64,000 nt of DNA from JBJMQS01 sp045802605 (GTDB lineage: Bacteria; Planctomycetota; Planctomycetia; Gemmatales; Gemmataceae): assembly GCA_045802605.1 (NCBI GenBank), contig JBJMQS010000070.1, forward strand, positions 1-64,000, read 5' to 3'. Each line of letters starts with the position of its first letter. Position 1 is the first letter of the stretch. The position numbers and the translations under genes are program-made. Below the pieces are notes generated by a model. That model saw nothing but the letters and a program-made list of their open reading frames with translations. It ran no database searches and was not told the DNA's origin. Positions 9,347-17,301 of the stretch are shown in pieces.

Positions 9347-9689
9347 GGTGGGACCGAAGCTTGCCGAGGACCGGATCAGGTCGCTGCGTCAGCAGCGGCG
9401 GTGGGAACAGTTCGGCTGCGGTTCTCACACGATCGGAGTCGCCCACGGCGGGACGAGGGGCCGGCGGTGATGGTTTAGAACTGCAGCGGTCGCCGCGGGT
9501 GGCGGCTTATGGAAACTCGAGCGGTAAGCGTGGGGTTCCGTTCACTTACCACGGTACGCGGCTCGAATGGCAGTGTCAAGCATCTGGTTTCACGATGATA
9601 CGATGACGGATTAACAGGTGGCAAACGGTACGGTCTAGGTGGTAGCCAAGCTCTCATTACCTCGAATTGTTCGGCCGTATGGCCGGGAA
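9347..9689. other. Intergenic region upstream of polA
   Basis: The 343 bases between the polA start and the cupin stop contain no credible gene. The only signal recognised is a minus-strand promoter candidate at 9551-9579, listed separately. The rest is GC-rich sequence without clear repeats or a strong terminator for the cupin gene, which would have to end nearby. Confidence 0.5.
9551..9579 (-). promoter_or_regulatory. Candidate sigma-70-type promoter for the polA operon
   Basis: Read on the minus strand there is a perfect TTGACA (+ strand 9574-9579), a 17-nt spacer and TACCGT (9551-9556). It would give a leader of about 200 nt before polA. The -35 and spacing are ideal but the -10 is imperfect, and planctomycete promoter consensus is poorly defined. 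Confidence 0.4.
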
Positions 9690-10085
9690 CTAACTGCCGT
9701 ACTGTTCATTGCCCACCTGCTCCATCCATTCGACGGTTTTCCCATCGAGCTTTTCTTGAATGGCAAAGTGTGTCATGACCGTCGTCGCTGTCGCGCCATG
9801 CCAGTGCTTCTCACCTGGCGGAAACCAAATGACATCGCCAGGTCGAATGTTTTCGCGGGGCCCGCCCCAGCACTGCGCCCAGCCGGCGCCGGACATCACG
9901 ATCAACGTCTGGCCAAGTGGATGCGTATGCCATGCGGTCCGCGCCCCGGGCTCGAATGTCACGCTCGCGCCGACCACCCGCGCCGGAGCAGCCGCCTCGA
10001 ACTGCGGATCGATCCGCACGGTGCCGGTGAAATATTCCGCAGACCCTTTGCCGGAGGGCAGGGAGCCGCCTCGTTTGATTTCCAT
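9690..10085 (-). CDS. Cupin protein of the hydroxynitrile lyase (GtHNL) type
   Basis: A single-domain cupin of 131 residues closely resembling the metal-dependent bacterial hydroxynitrile lyases described from Granulicella tundricola. The metal ligands fall at the same numbers recalled for that enzyme: H53 and H55 in HTHPLGQT, Q59, and H94 in GEKHWHG. Pocket residues A40, V42, H106 and Q110 also match. Known members cleave or form cyanohydrins in vitro, but their natural role is unsettled. ATG 10085 was chosen because GGGAG lies about 9 nt upstream; the frame remains open upstream only through antisense of the methyltransferase. It lies 59 bp downstream of that methyltransferase on the same strand. 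Confidence 0.85.
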   Translation of the reverse strand: MEIKRGGSLPSGKGSAEYFTGTVRIDPQFEAAAPARVVGASVTFEPGARTAWHTHPLGQTLIVMSGAGWAQCWGGPRENIRPGDVIWFPPGEKHWHGATATTVMTHFAIQEKLDGKTVEWMEQVGNEQYGS

Positions 10086-10144
10086 TTCGGAATTCTCCCA
10101 ATGCACACTTGTCTGCATCTTTGGCTTTGGGCGTGCGGCAAAAA

Positions 10145-10948
10145 CTATCGCGTCTTCACGCCGATGAACGTGCCGCGTGCTTCCGTCTTGTATGCACCAT
10201 TGACCATGGCTTCGACAATTTTCGTGCCGAAGCAATCGAATTGCTCCATCACGAGATCGAAGCCGACGTCCTGAATTGCCTGGAGCAAATACTCCCGTTG
10301 GACCCAAAAGGAGTTGCGGTTGTCCCACGACGCCCACCGACTCTTTTCGCGGTCTTGGAAAAGTGCTTCGGTGGCGAACTCGTTGTACCACCGGCCCAAG
10401 AGGGATTCGTTCTCCACGATCGGTGACAAGCAGTATTTGCTGACGCTCGATTCTTCGGGCGTCCGCGGCTGGTCTGTCGTGTCATCGGATGCTGATGAGA
10501 AATGTGTCTGGAGAATTAACAGCTTGCTTGTAATAGAAGAGAGAGTTTTCAAGAACTGTTTGGGGCGGTCCAGATGATACAGCAAGCCGCAACAAAACGC
10601 GGCATCGAAGGTGCCGTACTTCGCCATGTTCCAGGCGTCATCGCGTACGAATTCCAGATTCGGCAAGTTGGTGTTCGCTTTCACATGCTGGCATGCCGCG
10701 ATATTAATCTCGCGGACATCGATGCCGAGCACCTGAAACCCCATCCGCGCAAACTCGACCGCAAAACCGCCTTCGAGGCAGCCGAGGTCTAACACCCGGA
10801 AGCGACTCTTGTCGCCAGGGAATACGGTTTCAAGAACCCGCCGCGCCGACACGAACCACGGGTGGGATTCCATGGAGGTGCTCATGTCCGGCTTTGTAAA
10901 CGTTCCATCGTCGAGGCGGATATTGTGAGCCGTAAACTCGATCTGCAT
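10145..10948 (-). CDS. Class I SAM-dependent methyltransferase
   Basis: Soluble methyltransferase of 267 residues with a Rossmann-fold SAM-binding core. Motif I is VLDLGCLEGGFA near residue 52, followed by the acidic GIDVRE end of strand 2, the DDAW segment, and FCCGLLYHLDRP, which resembles the post-motif region of small-molecule and glycan methyltransferases. The C-terminal part carries aromatic-rich segments (WASWDNRNSFWV) that may shape the substrate site. ATG 10948 is preferred because AAGGA precedes it by 8 nt; an ATG three codons upstream (10957) is the alternative. The substrate is unknown. Confidence 0.8.
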   Translation of the reverse strand: MQIEFTAHNIRLDDGTFTKPDMSTSMESHPWFVSARRVLETVFPGDKSRFRVLDLGCLEGGFAVEFARMGFQVLGIDVREINIAACQHVKANTNLPNLEFVRDDAWNMAKYGTFDAAFCCGLLYHLDRPKQFLKTLSSITSKLLILQTHFSSASDDTTDQPRTPEESSVSKYCLSPIVENESLLGRWYNEFATEALFQDREKSRWASWDNRNSFWVQREYLLQAIQDVGFDLVMEQFDCFGTKIVEAMVNGAYKTEARGTFIGVKTR

Positions 10949-11090
10949 TTCTAGCATCCTTACTAAATAATGGGCTCACGGTTACACGGCGCGATTGAGA
11001 CGCCGGGGGATGACCGAATGTCTTCAGGTTATATGACCGGCTGATGGTGGTCAGGGGCCAGGAGGTTGTTTGGCACGGCGTGTAGGCATC

Positions 11091-11243
11091 TTGTTAGCCG
11101 GACGCGCAAGCTACGGGACGCAGAGACTTGGCCGCAGGCGAAAGGTTTTGCGTTTCGTAGATGCATCCAGCCAACAAAAAATCAAATCCACTCGAGTGGG
11201 GGCCGAGACTCTGGCTTCCGTAGCTTGCGCGTCCGGCTAACAA
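11091..11243. repeat. Inverted repeat element with 26-bp perfect arms
   Basis: The 26 bases at 11091-11116 are the exact reverse complement of 11218-11243, separated by 101 bp. Similarity continues inward with mismatches (CAGAGACTTGGCC against CAGAGTCTCGGCC). The element fills most of the gap between the methyltransferase and FhcA genes. It encodes no transposase and may be a REP/BIME-like or miniature mobile element. Confidence 0.85.
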
Positions 11244-11313
11244 ATCCCTCACTCGAGGCGCACCTCGTGATTGATCTTTGTCTCGCCCGGATACGCCCAG
11301 ATACCATATCGGG

Positions 11314-12978
11314 ATGAGCTTGCGCATCGCTGGCGGCACAATTTACGATCCGGTCAACGCTCTCGACGGCGTTGTCCGCGATTTGTGGATTCGCGATGGC
11401 AAAATCATTGCTCCCTTTGATGAGCCGCCGAGTCGAACGATTGATGCGACGGGCTTGGTTGTCATGCCCGGCGGCGTGGACATGCACACGCATATCGCCG
11501 GTCCCAAAATCAACGCGGCTCGCCGACTTAGTCCCGAACGGCGCGATTCCTCGCCAATCCGCCGCACCGCGATAACGCGAAGCGGCACCGCAGGCAGTGT
11601 GCCATCGACATATGCGACTGGCTATCTCTATGCGGGGCTCGGTTACACAACAGCGGTGGATCCGGCGATCACACCGCTCGGCGCGCGGCACGCCCATCTT
11701 GAATTGGCAGACACACCGGTCGTGGATTCGGCCTTGCTGATCTCGCTAGGCGATCATCACTACGCTTTGGACCGACTCGCTCATGGCGACTACGACCGCT
11801 TCCGTGCATTCATTGGTTGGGTGTTGCGATCGACACAAGGCTACGGCGTGAAGCTGGTAAACCCAGGAGGCGTCGAGACGTACAAGCAGGGCGGATCGCG
11901 CTGCGGACTCGATGAAACCGTGCCTAGCTTTGGCGTGACGCCGCGCCAGATCATTCGGATCTATGCACAAGCTGTTGATGAACTGGGATTGCCGCACGCA
12001 ATCCACGTGCATGGCGCTGATCTTGGCATGCCCGGCAATGCGCCGACCACACTGGCCACGATGCAATCGCTCGATGGCCGGCGCGGGCACTTCACCCACA
12101 TTCAGTTCCACAGCTATGGCGGTGACAAAGACGATCCAGAAAGTCTCGTCTCGCGGGCTTCGGAGTTAGCGGAATACGTTAATTCCCATCCCGAGATCAC
12201 TGTCGATGTTGGGCAGGTCATGTTCGGGCCGACGATGACGCTCACCGGCGACAGCGCGCTGGGCCATTACCTGGCACGCGCTACGGGCCGACGTTATCTC
12301 GACTTCGATACCGAGTGCGAAGGTGGGTGCGGCATCTCGCCGATCGAGTACAAGGACGCGAATTTCGTCAATGCCATGCAATGGGCGATTGGGCTCGAGT
12401 GGTTCTTGCTCGTTAAAGATCCGTGGCGAGTCGCGATGACGACGGACCATCCGTCTGGCGGCGCATTCGTTGCTTATCCGGAAATCGTGCAATTGCTCAT
12501 GAGCCGGGATTATCGCCGCGAGATACTGGCCCGGTTGCCACCCAAAGTGAGAGAGCGCACGGTGCTCACCGATTTGGATCGAGAATACACACTCTCGGAA
12601 ATTGCGATTATCACCCGCGCGGGGCCCGCGCGAATCTTGGGACTGCCGTACAAGGGCCATCTCGGCGTCGGAGCGGACGCGGACATCGCCATCTATGCAC
12701 CGTCAGCAGACCGCAAGACTATGTTTACTTTGCCCCGCTTCGTTCTGAAAGCGGGCGAAGTAATCGTTGAAAACGCGGAGATTCGGAAGACCACGTTTGG
12801 CCAGACGTTGACGGCCGCGCCGGATCATGACTCGGGCTTCGTTCCGCACCTGCGCGATTGGTTCAGCCTACATCACTCGATTCAGTTTGCAAATTTCCCG
12901 ATTCACGACGATTTTCTCGAACATGGACAAGTTCAAGTAAAATGCCAGCCAGGCAACGCTCGTTTTGGAACCACGTGA
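11314..12978 (+). CDS. fhcA: Formylmethanofuran dehydrogenase subunit A / FhcA-type amidohydrolase
   Basis: Amidohydrolase-superfamily protein of 554 residues, homologous to FmdA/FwdA of methanogens and FhcA of the bacterial formyltransferase/hydrolase complex that releases formate in tetrahydromethanopterin-linked C1 metabolism. Metal-site motifs are present: GVDMHTHIAG near residue 57, the lysine in YGVKLVNPGG, the histidines of HVHGADLG and HFTHIQFHSYGG, and the aspartate of MTTDHPSGG. ATG 11314 (MSLRIAGG) is preferred to a TTG at 11278, although no clear Shine-Dalgarno is seen. The other complex subunits are not in the window. The stop overlaps the next start (TGATG), implying coupling to the CotH-like gene. 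Confidence 0.9.
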   Translation: MSLRIAGGTIYDPVNALDGVVRDLWIRDGKIIAPFDEPPSRTIDATGLVVMPGGVDMHTHIAGPKINAARRLSPERRDSSPIRRTAITRSGTAGSVPSTYATGYLYAGLGYTTAVDPAITPLGARHAHLELADTPVVDSALLISLGDHHYALDRLAHGDYDRFRAFIGWVLRSTQGYGVKLVNPGGVETYKQGGSRCGLDETVPSFGVTPRQIIRIYAQAVDELGLPHAIHVHGADLGMPGNAPTTLATMQSLDGRRGHFTHIQFHSYGGDKDDPESLVSRASELAEYVNSHPEITVDVGQVMFGPTMTLTGDSALGHYLARATGRRYLDFDTECEGGCGISPIEYKDANFVNAMQWAIGLEWFLLVKDPWRVAMTTDHPSGGAFVAYPEIVQLLMSRDYRREILARLPPKVRERTVLTDLDREYTLSEIAIITRAGPARILGLPYKGHLGVGADADIAIYAPSADRKTMFTLPRFVLKAGEVIVENAEIRKTTFGQTLTAAPDHDSGFVPHLRDWFSLHHSIQFANFPIHDDFLEHGQVQVKCQPGNARFGTT

Positions 12979-14105
12979 TGAAGCAGGCCTTGTTATCACT
13001 GTGCATTTTGACGGGGCTGAGTCAGACGGCCATCAGCTCGGAAGCCGACAGGCTGTTCGACCATGAAGGGCGGGTGCCCCTCATTCATATCGATGTGGAC
13101 AAAGATGCCGTCGAGTCATTGAAGCGCGAGACTCGAAAAAACGTGCCATGTAAAGTCACGATGGGCGACCGCACTTGGAGCAACGTTGCGATTCACATCA
13201 AAGGCGGCCGAGGTTCCATGCAGCCGTGGGACTGGACCCCCGGATTGACGTTAAGTTTCAACGAGTTCGAACCTGGGCAACTGTTCCTGGGCGAACTCGA
13301 AAAGATCCATCTGAATAATGAAGTGCAAGATCCGAGGTACATGACGGAGATTCTGGCGAGCGAACTCTTTCGCTCGGCCGGCGTGCCATGCGCTCGTGCC
13401 ACGCACGTGATAGTCGAACTCAACGAGCGGAAAATGGGCGTCTACGTAATGGTCGAGGCATTCGATCGTCAATTTTTGAAGCGCAGTTTCGGTAGCTCCA
13501 AGGGCAATCTTTATGACAGCGAGTTTTGCCGCGAGATCGACGAGCCTCTGAAGCGCTCGCATGGATCCGCCGATGTTGATGACCACTCCGATCTCAAAGC
13601 GCTCGTCGCGGCGTGCCGACAGACCGAGCCAGACCAGAAGTTTGCGAAGGTCGGTCAGCTATGCGACCTCGATCGCTTCTTCACCATGATGGCCATCGAG
13701 GCTGTGTTGTGGCATTGGGACGGCTACTGCATGAATAAGAACAACTATCGTGTTTACCACGATCCGAAATCGGCCAAGTTCGTGTTTATGCCGCATGGGA
13801 TGGATCAAATGTGGCAGCATTCCGGAGGGACGATCTATCCGGAGTGGAAAGGCTTGGTCGCCCGCCGCTTGATGCAGACAAACGAAGGGAAAGAGGCGTA
13901 CCGCAAGAAGCTCCAAGAGGTGATGGACAAGTATTACCAGACAGCCGAATTCGAATGCAAAATTGACACCATGGTCGCACGGCTTAAGCCCGCAATGGAG
14001 CCCGTCAACAAGGACGCCATGCGGCGGATCGTGATCCAAAATGAACGGCTCAAATCGATTATCGAGAAACGGGAAGAAAACATCCGGACCCAACTAAAAC
14101 CATGA
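12978..14105 (+). CDS. CotH-kinase-family secreted protein
   Basis: A 375-residue exported protein beginning with a signal peptide (MKQALLSLCILTGLSQTAIS). The body resembles the CotH family, atypical protein kinases first known from Bacillus spore coats and widespread in environmental bacteria. Family-like features are the early IHIKGGRGSMQ segment, the ELNERKMGVYVMVE strand pair, and the region AVLWHWDGYCMNKNNYRVY followed by FVFMPHGMDQMW, which matches the catalytic Asp/Asn area. The start at 12978 overlaps the fhcA stop by one base, and the stop overlaps the next gene by ATGA. Whether it phosphorylates a secreted protein is not known. Confidence 0.8.
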   Translation: MKQALLSLCILTGLSQTAISSEADRLFDHEGRVPLIHIDVDKDAVESLKRETRKNVPCKVTMGDRTWSNVAIHIKGGRGSMQPWDWTPGLTLSFNEFEPGQLFLGELEKIHLNNEVQDPRYMTEILASELFRSAGVPCARATHVIVELNERKMGVYVMVEAFDRQFLKRSFGSSKGNLYDSEFCREIDEPLKRSHGSADVDDHSDLKALVAACRQTEPDQKFAKVGQLCDLDRFFTMMAIEAVLWHWDGYCMNKNNYRVYHDPKSAKFVFMPHGMDQMWQHSGGTIYPEWKGLVARRLMQTNEGKEAYRKKLQEVMDKYYQTAEFECKIDTMVARLKPAMEPVNKDAMRRIVIQNERLKSIIEKREENIRTQLKP

Positions 14106-14467
14106 GCACAATTCTCCTCCTATCGACCGACTTGATGGACACCAGCAAAGTCCGAGGCGCGGCGCAGGCCCAGGGCGTAACCGTCCGGACCGCACGCACG
14201 GCGGACTCGCTCGCAAAGTTGGCGAGCGAATCCGCGCCTTCACTCGTGATTGTGGATTTGGGTAATCCGGATTTGAATTTGGGCACACTGATGGATTCGT
14301 TACGCGCATTGCCACAACGGCCGCGGATTGTTGCGTTCGGTTCGCACGTCGATGCCGCCGCGCTGAACGCAGCGCGCTCGGCGGGTTGTGATGAGGTTCT
14401 GCCTCGAAGCGCATTTTTTCAAAACGTCGAATCTGAGATTCCGAACTGGGTTACGCCGCAAACGTAG
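14102..14467 (+). CDS. Degenerate receiver-domain protein
   Basis: A 121-residue protein with the alternating pattern of a CheY-like receiver. LLLSTDLMD replaces the usual acidic pair, VIVDLGNPD keeps an aspartate at the phosphorylation position, and the conserved lysine near the end is replaced (EVLPRSAF). This suggests a pseudo-receiver that works by binding rather than by normal phosphotransfer. It overlaps the CotH-like gene by ATGA and ends the fhcA unit; no partner kinase lies beside it. Confidence 0.65.
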   Translation: MSTILLLSTDLMDTSKVRGAAQAQGVTVRTARTADSLAKLASESAPSLVIVDLGNPDLNLGTLMDSLRALPQRPRIVAFGSHVDAAALNAARSAGCDEVLPRSAFFQNVESEIPNWVTPQT

Positions 14468-14625
14468 GAAGCACATCTCCGGCTCTCACATTTCCTTCTT
14501 GACAGGTTGGCTGGTTCGGGTATAGCCCCGGCTCACCGTGAGTTGAGTTCGCAGGCGAGCCAGCGCCACCAGCGCGTCGGGGGACGCGTTGCGCCCAAAT
14601 GGGGTGAGCGAATCGGGGGATCGCA

Positions 14626-16245
14626 ATGAGCCGCACACGCCTCCTATCGTGGGGCCTCATATTATTGGCGACACCTGCGATTGCGCAGTGGAGCGATCCG
14701 AGCAAGCCCGCGCCATTGCCGGTCCTGCCTCCCGCACAAAATCAACCCGCCGAATTGGGCCCGCAAATCGGACTTCCCGAGCCAGCACCGGCCAGCCCGG
14801 CCTCGTTTCACCGCAGCGGCAAAGATCTACCGCCTGAGCGGTTGCCCGAAACCAAGCTTCCGATTCCCGAATCGCGTCAACAAAACTGCGCGGCACCAGC
14901 CGTCGTTCTTGAGAAGCGTTGCCCGGAGACGGTCAATGTCGGCGCGACGCTGACGTATGACATCATCGTTCGCAACGTGGGTGCCTGCCCGGTTTCGCTC
15001 GTTCGCGTGGAAGATGAGCTACCCGCAGGAACGAAATACGCCGGCAGCGAGCCGGCGGCCGAACCCGTGGGTGACCGCCTCGTTTGGTCGCTCGGCAGCA
15101 TGGAAGCCGGCACTGAGCGCAAGCTGCACGTCGAAGTGCAACCGAGTGCCGAAGGAGAATTCCGATCCAACGCGACCGTGAGCTTTAGTGCCACAGCCGC
15201 CATGCGATCGAAAGTTGTTTGCCCGAAACTAGCGGTCACGATCACCGGGCCCGAGTCCGCCCTTTCCGGCGAGCCGGTGCCGTTCCAGATCCAAGTATCC
15301 AATCCGGGTAGTGGCCCGGTTCAGAATCTTGTGTTGCGGGTGAAGCTGCCTGTTGGCTTGCAACACCCGAATGGTAATCACGTCGAAGCCGAGCTTGGCG
15401 CGCTGCCGGCCGGCGAGACTCGCACAATCCCACTCCGTACGACTGCCGCGGCGGGTGGCTTGGTCTCGGCGGAAGTCAGCGCAACTGGCGAGGGTGTTGC
15501 CGAAGCGGCCGCGAAGGCCGATGTGCAACTCTTGCAGCCACAGTTGCAAATTCGCCGCACTGGGCCGAGCAAGATTCTGTTCAAAGGCGAAGTCACGGAA
15601 GAATTCGAAATACACAATCCGGGCAATGCGCCCGCAAACAATGTGACCATCGTAGAAGTGCTGCCGCCAGGCCTCGAGTTTATCGGGGCGTCCGACAGTG
15701 GCACGTTCGACGCCACGTCGCGCTCAGTCACATGGAAGCTGGGCCTGGCTCCGGCCGGCGCTCGGCGCACTATCGCACTCAAGACTCGTGCCACCGTGGT
15801 CGGCGATCATCCGAGCCGCACGGTCGCCACGGCTGACCGAGGACTCGAAGCACGGGCCGATGGGGTGGTCGCGGTCGAAGGCGTGCCCGCTTTGGCTATT
15901 GAGATCGTGGCACTCGACGACCCCATCGAGGTCGGTGGCGAGCTGACCTTCGAGATCCGAGCTTTTAACCGCGGCAGTTGTCCTTGCACCAACATTCAGA
16001 TTCAAGGAATCGCACCGGAAGGTCTGTTGCCGTGCGATGCCAACGGGCCGACGGCCGGGAAGACGGCGGGCCAACAGGTGACATTTGAAGCGTTGCCCAA
16101 GTTGGCAACCAAGGCCGACGCGGTGTTCCGAATCAAAGTTCGCGCGATGCAAGCGGGCGACTTCCGCTTCAAGGTACAGATGTCGTGCGATGAGTTGAAG
16201 CTGCCAGTCATCAAGGAAGAGGCCGCCCGCGTTTACAAGAACTAA
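14626..16245 (+). CDS. Secreted DUF11-repeat protein, OmcB-like
   Basis: An exported protein of 539 residues starting with a signal peptide (MSRTRLLSWGLILLATPAIA) and a Pro-rich linker. Four DUF11-type Ig-like repeats follow at about 94-190, 202-300, 307-405 and 418-535. Each carries the pattern of a YDIIVRNVG-like strand, VEDELPAGTKY-like turn and LGSMEAG-like end. Cysteines recur at equivalent places (EKRCPETV, VGACPVS, VVCPKL, GSCPCTN, LPCDANG, MSCDEL), recalling the cysteine-rich outer-membrane protein OmcB of Chlamydiae. A structural envelope role is inferred. It is followed 56 bp later by the acetyltransferase gene. Confidence 0.8.
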   Translation: MSRTRLLSWGLILLATPAIAQWSDPSKPAPLPVLPPAQNQPAELGPQIGLPEPAPASPASFHRSGKDLPPERLPETKLPIPESRQQNCAAPAVVLEKRCPETVNVGATLTYDIIVRNVGACPVSLVRVEDELPAGTKYAGSEPAAEPVGDRLVWSLGSMEAGTERKLHVEVQPSAEGEFRSNATVSFSATAAMRSKVVCPKLAVTITGPESALSGEPVPFQIQVSNPGSGPVQNLVLRVKLPVGLQHPNGNHVEAELGALPAGETRTIPLRTTAAAGGLVSAEVSATGEGVAEAAAKADVQLLQPQLQIRRTGPSKILFKGEVTEEFEIHNPGNAPANNVTIVEVLPPGLEFIGASDSGTFDATSRSVTWKLGLAPAGARRTIALKTRATVVGDHPSRTVATADRGLEARADGVVAVEGVPALAIEIVALDDPIEVGGELTFEIRAFNRGSCPCTNIQIQGIAPEGLLPCDANGPTAGKTAGQQVTFEALPKLATKADAVFRIKVRAMQAGDFRFKVQMSCDELKLPVIKEEAARVYKN

Positions 16246-16301
16246 CGGGCGATAGACCGCGACCCCGGCGAGCCCGGAGCGCGGATTTGAGGAGAAGATC
16301 G

Positions 16302-16838
16302 ATGAGCACGGGCCAGAAGCATCACGAGCAAGTCAAGGTGCACATCCGCTGGATGATTCGCCGCGACATGCCGGAAGTCCTTCGCGCGGAACGCGATAGC
16401 TTCGAGTTCTCCTGGACCGAAGAAGACTTCCTCAAGTGCTTGCGCCAGCGCAATTGCATCGGCATGGTCGCTGAGTGCGAAGAGAAGGTCGTCGGCTTCA
16501 TGATCTATGAGCTGCATAAATCGAAGCTGCACGTGCTCAATTTCGCCGTGCACCCGGACTATCGCCGGTGGGGCATTGGCAAGCAAATGATCGCCAAGCT
16601 CATCGGCAAGTTGTCCAATCACCGGCGAACGAAAATAACGCTGGCGGTGCGCGAGACAAATTTGACCGCGCAATTGTTCTTCAAAGCGATGGAATTCCGT
16701 GCCACCAAGGTCATGCGCCGGTATTACGAAGACTCTGGCGAGGATGCGTTCTTGATGCAGTTCCGGATCTCTGGAGCGGCTGGCGAGGAGGCCGAGGGAC
16801 CGGTCAACCGCATCGCACAATATGAGGGAAATGGCTGA
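16302..16838 (+). CDS. rimI: RimI-type GNAT acetyltransferase
   Basis: GNAT-fold N-acetyltransferase of 178 residues resembling the ribosomal-protein S18 alanine N-acetyltransferase RimI. The acetyl-CoA loop is RRWGIGKQM, the following strand and helix give LAVRETNLTAQLFFKAMEF, and the C-terminal YYEDSGEDAFLM matches the RimI-typical YY..EDA segment. ATG 16302 follows a GGAGAAG site at about 9 nt spacing; a TTG at 16287 is a weaker option. The C-terminal 25 residues extend beyond usual RimI length. It could also acetylate another protein terminus, as the family is broad. Confidence 0.8.
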   Translation: MSTGQKHHEQVKVHIRWMIRRDMPEVLRAERDSFEFSWTEEDFLKCLRQRNCIGMVAECEEKVVGFMIYELHKSKLHVLNFAVHPDYRRWGIGKQMIAKLIGKLSNHRRTKITLAVRETNLTAQLFFKAMEFRATKVMRRYYEDSGEDAFLMQFRISGAAGEEAEGPVNRIAQYEGNG

Positions 16839-16860
16839 ATTCTGTGAAAGACTGATGAGT

Positions 16861-16876
16861 GGGGGCTTTCGCCCCC
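16861..16876. terminator. Stem-loop after rimI
   Basis: GGGGGC-TTTC-GCCCCC forms a 6-bp GC stem with a 4-nt loop 22 bases after the rimI stop. A T-run follows only after about 19 bases, so termination is plausible but weak. Confidence 0.45.
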
Positions 16877-17025
16877 TTGGGGCCAGGACGAATCGTTTTT
16901 TGAAAGCGTCGGGGAAGGAATTTGCATTGTTGATTGACATGTATAAGCGGATTCGTGAGAAAAAGCGTATACGGATGAAGGATTAGAAAGTCAAAAAATT
17001 CTCTCAAGAAATCTTAATTAACCCA

Positions 17026-17053
17026 TTGCTCGCGCCGTCACGTCGGTTATACT
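17026..17053 (+). promoter_or_regulatory. Candidate promoter of the giant repeat-protein gene
   Basis: TTGCTC at 17026-17031 and TATACT at 17048-17053 are 16 nt apart, within a locally AT-rich stretch (16980-17030) unlike the surrounding sequence. The implied transcript would have a leader of about 240 nt before the ATG at 17302. Confidence 0.45.
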
Positions 17054-17192
17054 CACAATCACTCGCGCGTGCGCAAACTCGCGATCGATCGTTGCATCGC
17101 GCAGACTAGATCGCGGAATTCGGCACTCTATGCTGGTTTTTTCCGGCTTAGTCAGGCCCGCCGCAGGGATGCATAGGGCGCGATTAGACCAC

Positions 17193-17296
17193 AAGCCGGT
17201 CGCTGTGTAGCGACCGGTTTAACCCGCCGCCGCGGGATTATTTGTTCGTACACCTGGGGTAGCACCCCAAAGTTCTCCGGTCCCACCGAGGAGAGG
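17193..17296 (+). promoter_or_regulatory. Structured 5' leader with hairpin over the ribosome-binding site
   Basis: Three consecutive stem-loops precede the 15.6-kb gene. The first (17193-17220) has a 9-bp perfect core CCGGTCGCT/AGCGACCGG around a GTGT loop, extended by flanking A-T pairs. The second (17255-17269) pairs GGGGT with ACCCC. The third uses TCTC-CGGT pairing with ACCG and GAGA, enclosing the GAGGAG ribosome-binding site at about 17288-17293. This could limit initiation or protect the message. No known riboswitch class was recognised. Confidence 0.5.
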
Positions 17297-17301
17297 CACA
17301 C

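Noticed and set aside
9690..10391. Long form (233 codons) of the cupin gene
   Set aside because: The extra 102 codons are antisense to the methyltransferase gene, and ATG 10085 has a proper ribosome-binding site and matches the family start.
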